DNA from: an uncultured Bacteroidia bacterium
Lineage (GTDB): Bacteria; Bacteroidota; Bacteroidia; NS11-12g; UBA9320
DNA: 32,343 nucleotides
Direction: 5' to 3'
Assembly: GCA_943789165.1 (NCBI GenBank)
Contig: CALSTB010000010.1
Span: forward strand, 1 to 32,343
Positions within the stretch are counted from its first letter, which is position 1, and the number at the start of each line of letters is the position of its first letter. A program made the position numbers and the translations under genes. This document shows, piece after piece, positions 1-8,058 of the stretch. The notes under the pieces were generated by a model. The model saw only the letters and a program-made list of their open reading frames with translations, did no database searches and was not told the origin of the DNA.

Positions 1-849
1 GCGATACCAGGATTCAAACCTGAAACCATGCCAGCTGGCGCGACCTATTCTAAATTCATGCCTCCAGCGAACACAGGACTTGGATTTTTGGAAGCCGTAA
101 CCGATGCAGATATAATTGCGATGTCTGACCCAAATGATGTAGACGGAGATGGTATATCAGGAGTGCCGCAATGGAAAAAGTTGGCATCTTTTATTGAACC
201 ACATCAGGGCGCTATTGAGAGAAATGGGATGTACATTCATCGTTTTGGTAAAAAAGCGAGTGCATACAATTTACTTCATCAAACAGTTGCGGCCTACAGT
301 GAAGATATGGGTGTAACGTCCACCTTTCTGCCTAAAAGTGTTTACAATGGTTTAGAAACGGATCCAGAAGTGAGTACGCAAACCGTAAATGATGTGGTCT
401 TCTATCTTCAAACTTTAAAGGCTCCAATTCAAAGAAATCCTGATGATGTGGAAGTGATGGCAGGAAAGCGCGTGTTCAATCAAATTAATTGCAATGGGTG
501 TCACAAACCAGAATTGAAAACAGGGTTTTCGCCTATTGAAGTGCTGTCGAACAAAACGTTTTACCCATATACAGATTTGTTACTTCATGATATGGGGGCA
601 GATTTGGATGACGGATATACAGAAGGAAATGCAGAAACGAATGAATGGCGAACGCCTCCCTTATGGGGTTTAGGTTTGTCTCCAAATTCTCAAGGTGGAC
701 AGTATTTTTTAATGCATGATGGTAGGGCAAGGTCTATTGATGCTGCGATCAAACTACACGGTGGTGAAGCAGCTGATAGTCGAGATAAATACAACAAGCT
801 ATCAGAATCTGAAAGGTCAAGCTTGCTGAAATTCCTAGAATCGTTGTAA
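1..849 (+). CDS. Di-haem oxidoreductase (DHOR / COG3488 'thiol oxidoreductase' family), 3' part
   Basis: The reading frame is open at base 1, so the N-terminus lies outside the window; 282 residues are visible. A c-type haem site CNGCH is encoded at 490-504. The C-terminal part carries features typical of the DHOR family: an acidic DGDG stretch near 160, the WRTPPLWGLG motif near 645 and the HDGRA segment near 718. Known family members are periplasmic di-haem proteins related to MauG/cytochrome c peroxidase; the first haem site would be in the missing part. The stop is only 3 bases before the start of a Rieske-type lipoprotein, which is followed by an outer-membrane barrel, so the three are probably one transcript. 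A periplasmic redox role is likely, but the substrate cannot be told from sequence. Confidence 0.85.
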   Translation, partial: AIPGFKPETMPAGATYSKFMPPANTGLGFLEAVTDADIIAMSDPNDVDGDGISGVPQWKKLASFIEPHQGAIERNGMYIHRFGKKASAYNLLHQTVAAYSEDMGVTSTFLPKSVYNGLETDPEVSTQTVNDVVFYLQTLKAPIQRNPDDVEVMAGKRVFNQINCNGCHKPELKTGFSPIEVLSNKTFYPYTDLLLHDMGADLDDGYTEGNAETNEWRTPPLWGLGLSPNSQGGQYFLMHDGRARSIDAAIKLHGGEAADSRDKYNKLSESERSSLLKFLESL

Positions 850-852
850 CGC

Positions 853-1294
853 ATGGACCGAAAAGAATTTCTAAAAGTGTGCACCGGAAGTTGTCTTGGA
901 ATCGCTATTTCAACAACCACTTTGTCTAGCTGCGTTAGTCACAGACGAGTGAACGCAGTATTGAAAAACGAATACCTTGAGGTTCCGCTTGTCGCCTTTG
1001 CCTATATCAAAAAGGGAGAAAGCCATTATCACGATTACGTTGTTGCGAGAAATCCTTTAATCGAATATCCAATTTGTATTTTTTCGTCAATCAAACGATA
1101 TTTTCAATGCATTCCTCATGAAGTGTACGCATCAAGGAGCCGTTTTAAAACTGTATGGCGACACACTTCAATGTGCTGCGCATGGTAGTGAATTTAATTC
1201 TAGCGGTCAGGTGACCATTGGTCCAGCCACGACCAATTTAAGATCGTTTGAAACAAAAGTGGATCAACAAACAGTCCGAATACTATTAAAATGA
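853..1294 (+). CDS. Rieske-type [2Fe-2S] lipoprotein, interrupted by a +1 frameshift
   Basis: In the sequence as given the frame from 853 stops at 1188 after 111 residues, losing the cluster-binding half. Removing one T from the six-T run at 1079-1084 restores a 146-residue protein ending at 1294. The repaired C-terminal half has both Rieske ligand boxes, CTHQG and CAAHG, followed by the usual GSEF and a GPATTNLRSFE-like tail. The N-terminus has a signal peptide ending in the lipobox LSSC, so it is probably a membrane-anchored electron carrier. The repaired stop TGA overlaps the ATG of the porin gene (ATGA, 1291-1294), an arrangement of translational coupling that argues the gene is intact in the organism. 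Partner proteins are probably the di-haem oxidoreductase just upstream and the barrel downstream (inference). Confidence 0.82.
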
Positions 1295-2506
1295 AAAAGA
1301 TTTTAGCCTTAAGTTTATGTGTACTTTTAGTTGGTACAGCAGTTGGTCAGATAGACTCAACCTTGTTAAAAAAGCAAACCATATCAACGGATTCTTTGCA
1401 GATGAATATGGATGCTGTGTACAGCAGACCTTTTATGAGTTCAGGTAAAGCCACTGCGGTTGGTGGATATGTTGAAGCGAATTGGCAACACCTTGGCACA
1501 GACGGTGTGTCTGAAGGCCACCAATTCCAATTTCAAAGAATGACTTTGTTTGTGGCTTCCGACATTAGTGAACACGTCTCATTTATGAGTGAGATAGAAT
1601 TGGAAGAAGGAGGGAAGGAAATAGCCATTGAATTTGCAGCGCTTGACCTTGATCTTCATCCAATGTTAAACTTGAGAACAGGTATTGTGATGAATCCGAT
1701 TGGTTCATTTAATCAAAACCACGACGGACCGAAATGGGAGTTTGTAGATCGTCCCATATCAGCGACTCAAATGTTACCAGCAACTTGGAGTAACGTGGGA
1801 TTTGGTTTGTTCGGTCAGTATTTTAAAAACGATTGGAAATTTGGTTACGAGGCCTACATCACAAGTGGCTTTGATCAGTCCATTATTGAAAATGAACAAA
1901 ACAGAACGTATTTGCCGTCTTCAAAAGCCAATGCGGATAGGTTCGAGGAAGGTCATGTGTTATATACAGGCAAGCTTGCAGTTCGACATAAGCGAGTAGG
2001 GGAGATTGGTGTTTCTTTTATGACAGGCAAGTACAATGACGAGCAAGAAGACGGATTGACGTTTGACAGAAGCAGATGGATTACCGCTATGGCTATAGAT
2101 TTTTCAACCAAGTTACCAGTGTTACATACAACAATCACAGGTGAGGTGGCAAAGATTTGGGTAGATGTGCCGAGTACTTATTCGCAGCAGTTCGGTAGTC
2201 AACAACAAGGCGGCTTTGTAGATTTCGTACAACCCATCATTCAAAGACCTATTTTTCATTTTTCAAATGCAGTTGTAAACCTGGCCCTTCGGCTAGAATA
2301 TGTGGATTGGAACGTGGGAGACTTCGTTGAAACAGGTGGAAACATCGGCGACGAAGTTTGGAGTGTAGTGCCTGGCTTAAGCTTTAGAACGACCCAAGAA
2401 ACAGTTTTTAGAGCCAATTATCGGTTTATGCAATCAACATGATATATTAGGGAATCCGCCGGCTAAAACTGGTGGATTTAGTATAGGCGTGTCGTCGTAT
2501 TTTTAA
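1291..2506 (+). CDS. Porin-like outer-membrane beta-barrel protein, frameshifted near its 3' end
   Basis: The protein has a signal peptide (MKKILALSLCVLLVG, cleavage near VGQ) followed by alternating amphipathic strands with many aromatic and glycine residues, as in Bacteroidota porin-like barrels. The frame from 1291 stops at 2442 after 383 residues. Removing one base near 2431-2440 (for example the T in CAATCAACATG) continues it as DILGNPPAKTGGFSIGVSSYF and gives 404 residues ending at 2506. A terminal phenylalanine after a hydrophobic strand is the usual end of an outer-membrane barrel, which supports the repair. It is translationally coupled to the Rieske gene. The transported solute is unknown. 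OprO/P-type porin is the closest guess but was not checked. Confidence 0.72.
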
Positions 2507-2580
2507 TGTTTTAAAAATATTTGGTGTGTTTGTCCTGAATTGAAAAACTCGTTCGTCATACCTATATAAAAAATATAAAA

Positions 2581-2913
2581 ATGAAAAAATTTATCGTATT
2601 GTATCACGCTCCGGCCGAAGCTATGGAAGCAATGGCGTCAGCTACAGAAGAACAAAAAATGGAAGGCATGAAGCCTTGGTTTGCATGGAAGGAATCTATA
2701 GGCGATGCCTTAGTGGATTTCGGTTCGCCTTTGATGGGAGGCACACGTTTATTGCCTGACGGATCTACTCAAACGAGCTCAAAAGAAGTTACGGGCTATT
2801 CAATTATCCAAGCAACAGATATCGAAGAAGCGAAGGGCATGTTGAAAGGACATCCGCATTTGGCTTGGACTGGTGGGTGCGACATTGAAGTGCACGAAAC
2901 GGTTGCGATGTAA
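2581..2913 (+). CDS. YCII-domain (YciI-like / DGPF) protein
   Basis: A 110-residue cytosolic protein without a signal peptide. The MKKFIVLYHAP start, the central GSPLMGGTRLLPDG segment and the TGYSIIQATDIEEA strand followed by a helix and HPHL match the compact alpha-beta fold of YCII-related proteins, which often act as small dimeric enzymes or ligand-binding proteins. No catalytic function can be assigned from sequence alone. It stands alone on the plus strand with its own terminator and is convergent with the outer-membrane gene that ends at 2966. Confidence 0.75.
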   Translation: MKKFIVLYHAPAEAMEAMASATEEQKMEGMKPWFAWKESIGDALVDFGSPLMGGTRLLPDGSTQTSSKEVTGYSIIQATDIEEAKGMLKGHPHLAWTGGCDIEVHETVAM

Positions 2914-2937
2914 AGAAAACTGGAATTAAGTATGCGG

Positions 2938-2972
2938 AACCCAGTCGATGAAAATTGGCTGGGTTTTATTTT
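2938..2972 (+). terminator. Rho-independent terminator between convergent genes
   Basis: AACCCAG (2938-2944) pairs with CTGGGTT (2959-2965) and is followed by the T-rich run TTTTATTTT. It ends the YCII gene, and the T-tract overlaps the stop region of the convergent gene. Confidence 0.65.
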
Positions 2973-3760
2973 ATCAGCCAACTACAGCCAGCTGCCACAT
3001 AATTCATATCGTGGTTGATGCCTGAACCAAATGACCAATCTAATTGTGTGTTGTTGTTTAGCAAATACGTAAATCCAGCGTCAAAGTTATATTGGTCACC
3101 TACTCCAGCACGGGCAATTTTGTTGACGTTGATCAAACCGTAAGGCTCACAGTAGACACTTAGTTTGTCTGTTAGAGAAAAGCCAAATGAAGCCGAATAG
3201 AATACGTCATCAATCGATTGGATTGTGTTATAACCAACATTGTATCCAATGCTAAATCCATCCGTAATTTTATGGGAGATGCATAGCTTGCTGATCGAAT
3301 ACAATTCTCCGGCAGAAGTAGATTCAGAACCTGTAGGAAGTCCAAGATGAGTCAGAAAAGCAACTTCAGTTTTTGCACCTTCTTTCTGGTAAATCTGAAC
3401 CTTTGTTCCGACTTCCAAATCGCTCATATAAGATCGGTAAGGTGATTTGTTAACCCGTGGATTAAACGTGCTGTTTAATTCAATTTGGCTTAGTACCCGT
3501 AATTCAATCTGCTTGGTTATTCCGACTCGAAATAGATTGGTTGGTGCGAGTATTTGTCTGTCGGCACCAGAATAGGCTGTTCCTTGAAAAGCACGAGAGG
3601 TGCCATTGGAGCTAAACTGAAATCCAGATTCAATCTGCAAACTTTTAACCGGAACGGTGGAAGATGCTTCTGTTTGATCTGGGCGATCTGTTTTAATCGT
3701 TTGCGCTTGTCCGAGACTATAGAACGAGAGCGTAAATACACATATAAGTACTTTCTTCAT
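2966..3760 (-). CDS. MetA-type outer-membrane 'transporter' (Phenol_MetA_deg-like)
   Basis: A 264-residue protein with a signal peptide (MKKVLICVFTLSFYSLGQAQ) followed by TIKTDRPDQTEASSTVP, the hallmark opening of the Bacteroidota proteins annotated as MetA-pathway transporters. The rest alternates strands typical of a barrel and ends LIK. The longer frame to 3811 was rejected because its 17 extra residues are charged and would precede the signal peptide. The function of these proteins is poorly known; the 'phenol degradation' label is inherited from a distant family. The start lies only 20 bp from the duplicated tRNA 3' end at 3781, so any promoter must lie within or near that element. Confidence 0.72.
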   Translation of the reverse strand: MKKVLICVFTLSFYSLGQAQTIKTDRPDQTEASSTVPVKSLQIESGFQFSSNGTSRAFQGTAYSGADRQILAPTNLFRVGITKQIELRVLSQIELNSTFNPRVNKSPYRSYMSDLEVGTKVQIYQKEGAKTEVAFLTHLGLPTGSESTSAGELYSISKLCISHKITDGFSIGYNVGYNTIQSIDDVFYSASFGFSLTDKLSVYCEPYGLINVNKIARAGVGDQYNFDAGFTYLLNNNTQLDWSFGSGINHDMNYVAAGCSWLIK

Positions 3761-3780
3761 ATCAATCTTACTGCGCTTTG

Positions 3781-3797
3781 GTGGAGAATACCGGATT
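3781..3797. repeat. Direct repeat of the tRNA-Ala 3' end (attR-like)
   Basis: Seventeen bases starting GTGGAGAATACC are identical to 3935-3951, which are the last bases of the tRNA-Ala gene plus its first flanking base. The second copy lies downstream of the tRNA 3' end, the place expected for the distal attachment site of an integrated element. The rest of the tRNA is not duplicated. Confidence 0.6.
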
Positions 3798-3852
3798 GCT
3801 TTGCGATCCAAACATTTCCCCAGCCCAAGTCTAGAACCCTGTCGGGTTAACT

Positions 3853-3908
3853 ATTTCATTATGCATCTCAGACCCAAGCGAGCTTGGTCTGACCTACAAT
3901 AATGAAAT
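3853..3908. repeat. 56-bp imperfect inverted repeat inside the tRNA-flanked segment
   Basis: The outer arms are ATTTCATTAT (3853-3862) and ATAATGAAAT (3899-3908), a perfect 10-bp match. The inner arms are TCAGACCCAAGC (3868-3879) and GCTTGGTCTGA (3882-3892), which pair with one bulged C around a 2-base centre. No T-tract follows, so it is unlikely to be a terminator. It sits in the middle of the 154 bases between the two copies of the tRNA 3' end. Confidence 0.7.
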
Positions 3909-3935
3909 ATCTCACTTCGCGAGATTCTATTCTTG

Positions 3936-4009
3936 TGGAGAATACCGGATTCGAACCGGTGGCCTTTTGACTGCCAGTCAAACGCTCTAGCCATCTGAGC
4001 TAATCCCCC
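3936..4009 (-). tRNA. tRNA-Ala (anticodon GGC)
   Basis: Read on the minus strand the gene has acceptor stem GGGGGAT / ATTCTCC with two G-U pairs, a D-arm AGCTCAGATGGCTAGAGC, an anticodon arm TTTGA-CTGGCAG-TCAAA giving anticodon GGC, and a T-arm ACCGG-TTCGAAT-CCGGT. The discriminator is A and CCA is not encoded. GGC decodes GCC/GCU alanine codons. It is 74 bases long and stands alone. Confidence 0.93.
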
Positions 4010-4017
4010 AAGTTAAG

Positions 4018-4047
4018 TTTAAGTCGAAGTTTAAGTTTAAGTTTAAG
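4018..4047. repeat. TTTAAG hexamer tandem repeat upstream of the tRNA
   Basis: TTTAAG occurs at 4018-4023 and then three times in tandem at 4030-4047, flanked by CGAAG (4025-4029) and CTTCG (4048-4052), which can pair. It lies directly on the 5' side of tRNA-Ala. No function is evident. Confidence 0.7.
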
Positions 4048-4155
4048 CTTCGCCATAAACACTGCTCAAATTTAATCGTAAGTTCTGATTTGAAATAACT
4101 TTTCTAATAGGATTGTACTATATCAATACTTGGTTTCATTTTTAAATAGATACTC

Positions 4156-4190
4156 ATTCAGAGGTTTGGAGGTACGACAAGCCGAGGAAT
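4156..4190 (+). repeat. Orphan copy of the GIY-YIG element terminal repeat
   Basis: The 35 bases beginning ATTCAGAGGTTTGGAGG match the minus strand of 21442-21476 at 31 of 35 positions, by eye. It is not attached to any gene here. It is followed by ATTCTTAGAAT, a short palindrome. Confidence 0.7.
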
Positions 4191-4234
4191 AACCATATTC
4201 TTAGAATGATTCTGCCATAAACCAACAAAAAAAA

Positions 4235-4726
4235 CTACATGTATTTTCCAAACAACTCACGTAACTGAGCTTCATCCATGCCACCCATAGATGTTTTTAC
4301 TTCCTTACCATCTTTATAGATCTTCAAGGTTGGGTAACCTGATATTTTTTCTTGTTGAGAAAGGGCCACATTTCGTTCTGCGTCAATCTTCACAAGTTTG
4401 AATTGATTGTCTTCATAACCGTCCGCGATTTTTTCTAAGTGTGGAGCCATTTGGATGCATGGTCTACACCAGGTAGCATAAAAATCCACGACTACAAAAG
4501 GTTGGCTACTCACTAAAGCTTGAAACTCTTCTGGTGACATGTTGACGATTTCACCGCTGGATTCTTTTTCTGGAGTCGAGGCTAGTGCTTGTTCTGCAGT
4601 TGTCACATCAGCAACTTCTGGCGTTTCTGCGTTTGTTCCGGAATGTTTTTTTTGATCATTACAGCTTGTGATTAGCAAACTACCAAAAACGAATATGGCT
4701 GCAATTGTTATATGTTTTATTTTCAT
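4235..4726 (-). CDS. Thioredoxin-like lipoprotein
   Basis: A 163-residue protein with a lipoprotein signal peptide ending LLITSC (Cys22), a low-complexity Glu/Thr/Ala linker to about residue 60, and a thioredoxin domain. The redox motif is WCRPC (Cys87, Cys90), after VVVDFYAT. The cis-proline region reads SGYPTLKIY. Classical thioredoxin has WCGPC; Arg in place of Gly is seen in many Bacteroidota homologues. It would act on disulfides at the cell envelope. The ATG at 4726 was chosen because it starts a proper signal peptide; the longer frame to 4780 adds residues that would bury it. It is probably the last gene of a minus-strand group with the unknown protein ending at 4784. Confidence 0.88.
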   Translation of the reverse strand: MKIKHITIAAIFVFGSLLITSCNDQKKHSGTNAETPEVADVTTAEQALASTPEKESSGEIVNMSPEEFQALVSSQPFVVVDFYATWCRPCIQMAPHLEKIADGYEDNQFKLVKIDAERNVALSQQEKISGYPTLKIYKDGKEVKTSMGGMDEAQLRELFGKYM

Positions 4727-4783
4727 AATTGAATCAAAGATATGTTGATAGTCGATTGAGTAGTACATCACTGACAACAATAT

Positions 4784-5833
4784 TTAATTATGTTGTTGTT
4801 CCATTAGATATTCAAAGATGGTTTGAATGTGTACCCGTGTTTCACCTTGTGAACTATTTAACAAAGGAGAAATCGGAATGAAATATGACTCAGATTTATT
4901 TTTAAAACTGACAGTAAATCGGTCTGAACTTGATTTTGGGGTTAATTTGAGGACAAAATCATTTTTTTTGTTCTTTGTGAGGAAAGCAAAACTTGTCTCA
5001 TTGCTTAACGGAAATTCCAATACCAGGCTGTCGCTTTGTTCACCGTTAACATACATATTCTGTCCCAAAAGCATCACATCTGTCATTCTTAAATCACTGC
5101 TCATTTCGAATGACTTTGTCAAATTTAGCTTCGCGTAGACTTGCCCATTTTTTGACAGATATTCATCAATTGCAATAAACAATTTGCTCTTATCATCATC
5201 TTTTTGATGTCGAAGTTCAGACATCTCAACTTTTTGCTCAATTATTTCAATTGATGGTCGAACAGTTGTATGAGGGTCGTTCGATGCATACGACAAACTC
5301 ATTGTGAAGCTTGATAAACGTTTTGCCATCAAATCTAATCCACGTATAAATTGTAATTCGTCCCGGGTCAATGCTGAAGAAATATCGATCATTGATACAT
5401 AAAACAATTCTTTATTGGTTAGGAACATGCCATCCATTTCTGCTCTGTAGATGATTGAAATGTAGTCTAACTGGACAGTTGAACTCGACGTCTCTAATGT
5501 ATGCGCAACATGTCGGTTAAAGCCATAACCGATAAATGATTCAGTGGAAAATGGAATAACCATTAATGTATCACTACCGTCAGAAGCTCCTCCGGCTACT
5601 TGCATTTGAATTTGCCCCAGCTGCTCAATGTCACTCTTTGATAACGGTGTTTCAGAATCTGGATTTCTATATACTTTTAAGTCACCATCTTGTGCCAAGG
5701 CATACATTTTTTTCTGTACTTTCCATGACCTAAAGACCATCGCATCGTCCCAAAGTGTTTCAGTTATCTCTATGTCTTGACCATAGGAAAACAGACTTGT
5801 AAATACAATAAGGTAAAATATGAGGTATCTCAA
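4784..5833 (-). CDS. Secreted protein of unknown function
   Basis: A 349-residue protein that I do not recognise. It begins with a signal peptide (MRYLIFYLIVFTSLFSYGQ) and the rest is soluble, with alternating strands and no cysteine motif, so it is probably periplasmic or surface exposed. Only a TTG codon at 5833 gives a full signal peptide; it lies 18 bases after the repaired stop of the LamG gene, consistent with co-transcription. The C-terminus (EYLMEQQHN) shows no T9SS sorting signal. Confidence 0.7.
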   Translation of the reverse strand: MRYLIFYLIVFTSLFSYGQDIEITETLWDDAMVFRSWKVQKKMYALAQDGDLKVYRNPDSETPLSKSDIEQLGQIQMQVAGGASDGSDTLMVIPFSTESFIGYGFNRHVAHTLETSSSTVQLDYISIIYRAEMDGMFLTNKELFYVSMIDISSALTRDELQFIRGLDLMAKRLSSFTMSLSYASNDPHTTVRPSIEIIEQKVEMSELRHQKDDDKSKLFIAIDEYLSKNGQVYAKLNLTKSFEMSSDLRMTDVMLLGQNMYVNGEQSDSLVLEFPLSNETSFAFLTKNKKNDFVLKLTPKSSSDRFTVSFKNKSESYFIPISPLLNSSQGETRVHIQTIFEYLMEQQHN

Positions 5834-5851
5834 AACAAGTTCAGATTGGGT

Positions 5852-6872
5852 CTATTTAAGTAGGATCTTCTCCCTCAAAACAGCTTCCCCATTGAGTTTG
5901 ATGATTTCAACAATGTATAAACCTTGCGAAAAACCTTCCAAATCAATGGGCATGTTGTCAGAATTTACTGGAACGCTTAATATCAATGGACCCAGTTGGT
6001 TATGGATGGTAACGACTGAATTACCTGTTAAGTCATACCCGTTAGATTGAATTGTAATTAATCCATTTGAAGGGTTTGGGGAAAAGAGTTACTTGTGGTT
6101 CTGCAAAATCTTCAAGATTCGATGTTTTGCCTCCTAACACTTTAATTTCACTCTCAGATAGCGGACGGTTGTAGATTACCACATCGTCTATCGCACCTTT
6201 AAAGTAGTAATGTCCTTGATTAACTGCGTCGGAAAAATATTGCGAATGTGCTCCAATAATCCAATCATTTTTACTGGTATACGCAATACGATCGGATCCT
6301 TGTAACCCACCACTTGAACCAGTGCGGTTTTCATAACCCAAAAACTCACAATCTAAATAAGTAGCGTAGCGGTGTGGATTGTTTTTGCCGTCATATACAA
6401 ACGTCAACATATGCCAATCGTCGCTCGTTAATTTGTTTAACGTGTGGTGGCCAATGGCTCTGTTAGAACTTCCAGCACCCATGCTTGTAATGATTCCAAA
6501 ATCTTTGTGGTGATACATATCCATTCCCCACTCTCCATCGTTGGAGTTTCGACAACTAATCACTGCATGGTGGTCTGTCGTGTCATCCAATCGAATCCAA
6601 GCACTCACTGTCATTGATGTAGGTTGAATACTCGCGTCGCGCCCAAGATTTATATAGTCTCCAGTGCCGTCAAAGTAGTATGCTTTGTTAGCATTGCCAT
6701 GTCTGTCTTTTGTTAAAGTAGCACCAGTGACAGTTCCGTCATTGCCGTTGGATGTTTGGTCTTTGGCATCGCCATCAAATGGCCAATACCCAATTAATCC
6801 AGTAGTGTCTACGGTGCCGAAGCTTAAACTACTAATAGCAAGAAATAGAGAAGTGTAAATTAGTTTGTTCAT
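5852..6872 (-). CDS. LamG-domain secreted protein with T9SS type A sorting tail, frameshifted
   Basis: The N-terminus is a signal peptide (MNKLIYTSLFLAISSLSFG). Residues from about 25 to 245 form a LamG/concanavalin A-like jelly roll: GYWPFDGDAKDQTSNGNDG, YFDGTGDYINLG, VSAWIRLDD and DDVVIYNRPLSESEI are typical. The frame breaks at the four-G run 6078-6081 (plus strand) and stops at 6042. Dropping one base gives LFPNPSNGLITIQ, then FSQGLYIVEI and the end EKILLK at 5852, a textbook T9SS type A sorting domain. Repaired length is 339 residues. It is expected to be exported by the type IX system and to bind a carbohydrate or surface polymer (family-based inference). A TAAATTTG box at 6889-6896 (minus strand) may be its -7 element. 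Confidence 0.85.
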
Positions 6873-6918
6873 AATGATTTATTTGAACCAAATTTACAAC
6901 TAAAAGGACTGAAATCGT

Positions 6919-7989
6919 TTAACTAAAATACCTAAAATCGTGTCCAGCCTTCAATTGAATCAAGAATTCATACATCAATTTGATACAGCCTTCAATATCG
7001 TCATAATCCACCATCTCCACAGTGGTGTGCATGTACTTTAAAGGCAATGATATCAAAGCCGACGCAATGCCCACATCGCTAAAAGCGAATGCATCTGTAT
7101 CGGTTCCTGTGGATCTACTGGCTGCCATGCGTTGAAAGGATATTTTCTTTTTGTCTGCAACATTGATGATCATGTCCAATAAGTTGTTTTGAACCGCAGG
7201 ACCAACTGTGATACATGGTCCACCTCCGCATTTGGTGTCTCCCTGTTCTTTTTTATTATACATCGGCGAATGCGTGTCATGGCATACATCCGTAACAATG
7301 GCAACATTCGGTTTAATGCGCCTGCTGACCATTTCAGCACCGCGTAACCCAATTTCTTCTTGAACGGCATTCACCACATATAAGGTAAAAGGCAGTTTCT
7401 TTTTGTTCTCATGAAGCAATCGTGCAACTTCAGCTATCATAAAACCACCCGCTCGATTGTCTAACGCACGTGCTACAATGTATTTTTTGTTCAACTCCAT
7501 CGCGTCAGCATCAAAAGTAACTACTGTTCCCACGTGGATACCCATTTTCTCAACTTCTTCCTTGGTGCTTGCCCCAACATCAATCGTTAGGTTTTTAATT
7601 GAAGGCTGTTCTTCTTTAACCCTATCTCGTACATGAATAGCGGGCCATCCAAATACACCATCGACTTGTCCTTTTTTGGTGTGAAGCTTCACACGCATGC
7701 TAGGCGCAATCTGATGATCACTTCCACCATTTCTTACAACATAAATGTATCCTTTGTCATCGATATAATTCACAAACCAAGCGATCTCATCGGCATGTGC
7801 TTCAATCACAACTTTATAGTCTTGGCCAGGATTGATAACGCCATAAGTGGTGCCGTATACATCCACTTCGTAACTATCGATATACGGTTTGAGGTATTCT
7901 AACCATACTTTCTGTCCAGCAGTTTCAAAACCAACTGGTGCGTTTGTGTTTAAATATTGTTTTAGGAAGTCTTTACTTTTTTTGCGCAT
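6919..7989 (-). CDS. M42 family metallopeptidase (FrvX-like aminopeptidase)
   Basis: A 356-residue cytosolic protein with the complete M42 di-metal site: His65 in EAHADEI, Asp177 in ALDNRAGG, the Glu211-Glu212 pair in QEEIGLRGAE, Asp234 in VTDVCHDTH and His321 in YMHTTVEM. These enzymes are large self-compartmentalising aminopeptidases that trim peptides; the family also holds proteins annotated as endoglucanase M or FrvX. The CHDTH variant around Asp234 is common in Bacteroidota members. It is a single-gene unit with its own promoter and follows the deaminase gene on the same strand. Confidence 0.92.
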   Translation of the reverse strand: MRKKSKDFLKQYLNTNAPVGFETAGQKVWLEYLKPYIDSYEVDVYGTTYGVINPGQDYKVVIEAHADEIAWFVNYIDDKGYIYVVRNGGSDHQIAPSMRVKLHTKKGQVDGVFGWPAIHVRDRVKEEQPSIKNLTIDVGASTKEEVEKMGIHVGTVVTFDADAMELNKKYIVARALDNRAGGFMIAEVARLLHENKKKLPFTLYVVNAVQEEIGLRGAEMVSRRIKPNVAIVTDVCHDTHSPMYNKKEQGDTKCGGGPCITVGPAVQNNLLDMIINVADKKKISFQRMAASRSTGTDTDAFAFSDVGIASALISLPLKYMHTTVEMVDYDDIEGCIKLMYEFLIQLKAGHDFRYFS

Positions 7990-8008
7990 TGTTACATTTA
8001 TGAGAAAG

Positions 8009-8037
8009 CAAATTTATGCTTTTGTGTATTCTTTCAA
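8009..8037 (-). promoter_or_regulatory. Bacteroidota-type promoter for the M42 peptidase gene
   Basis: On the minus strand TTG (8035-8037) is followed by 18 bases and TAAATTTG (8009-8016), matching the -33/-7 pattern TTG / TAnnTTTG. The start codon is 20 bases downstream. Confidence 0.55.
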
Positions 8038-8058
8038 TCTAATAAGAATCACCGACTG

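Noticed and set aside
853..1188. Programmed +1 frameshifting in the Rieske gene
   Set aside because: Four other breaks of the same type occur nearby without a shared slippery site, so sequence error is simpler.
3761..3811. Longer start for the MetA-type protein
   Set aside because: The added residues are charged and would sit before a good signal peptide.
3781..3860. Second tRNA gene
   Set aside because: Only the last 17 bases of the tRNA are repeated; no anticodon arm or D-arm can be formed.
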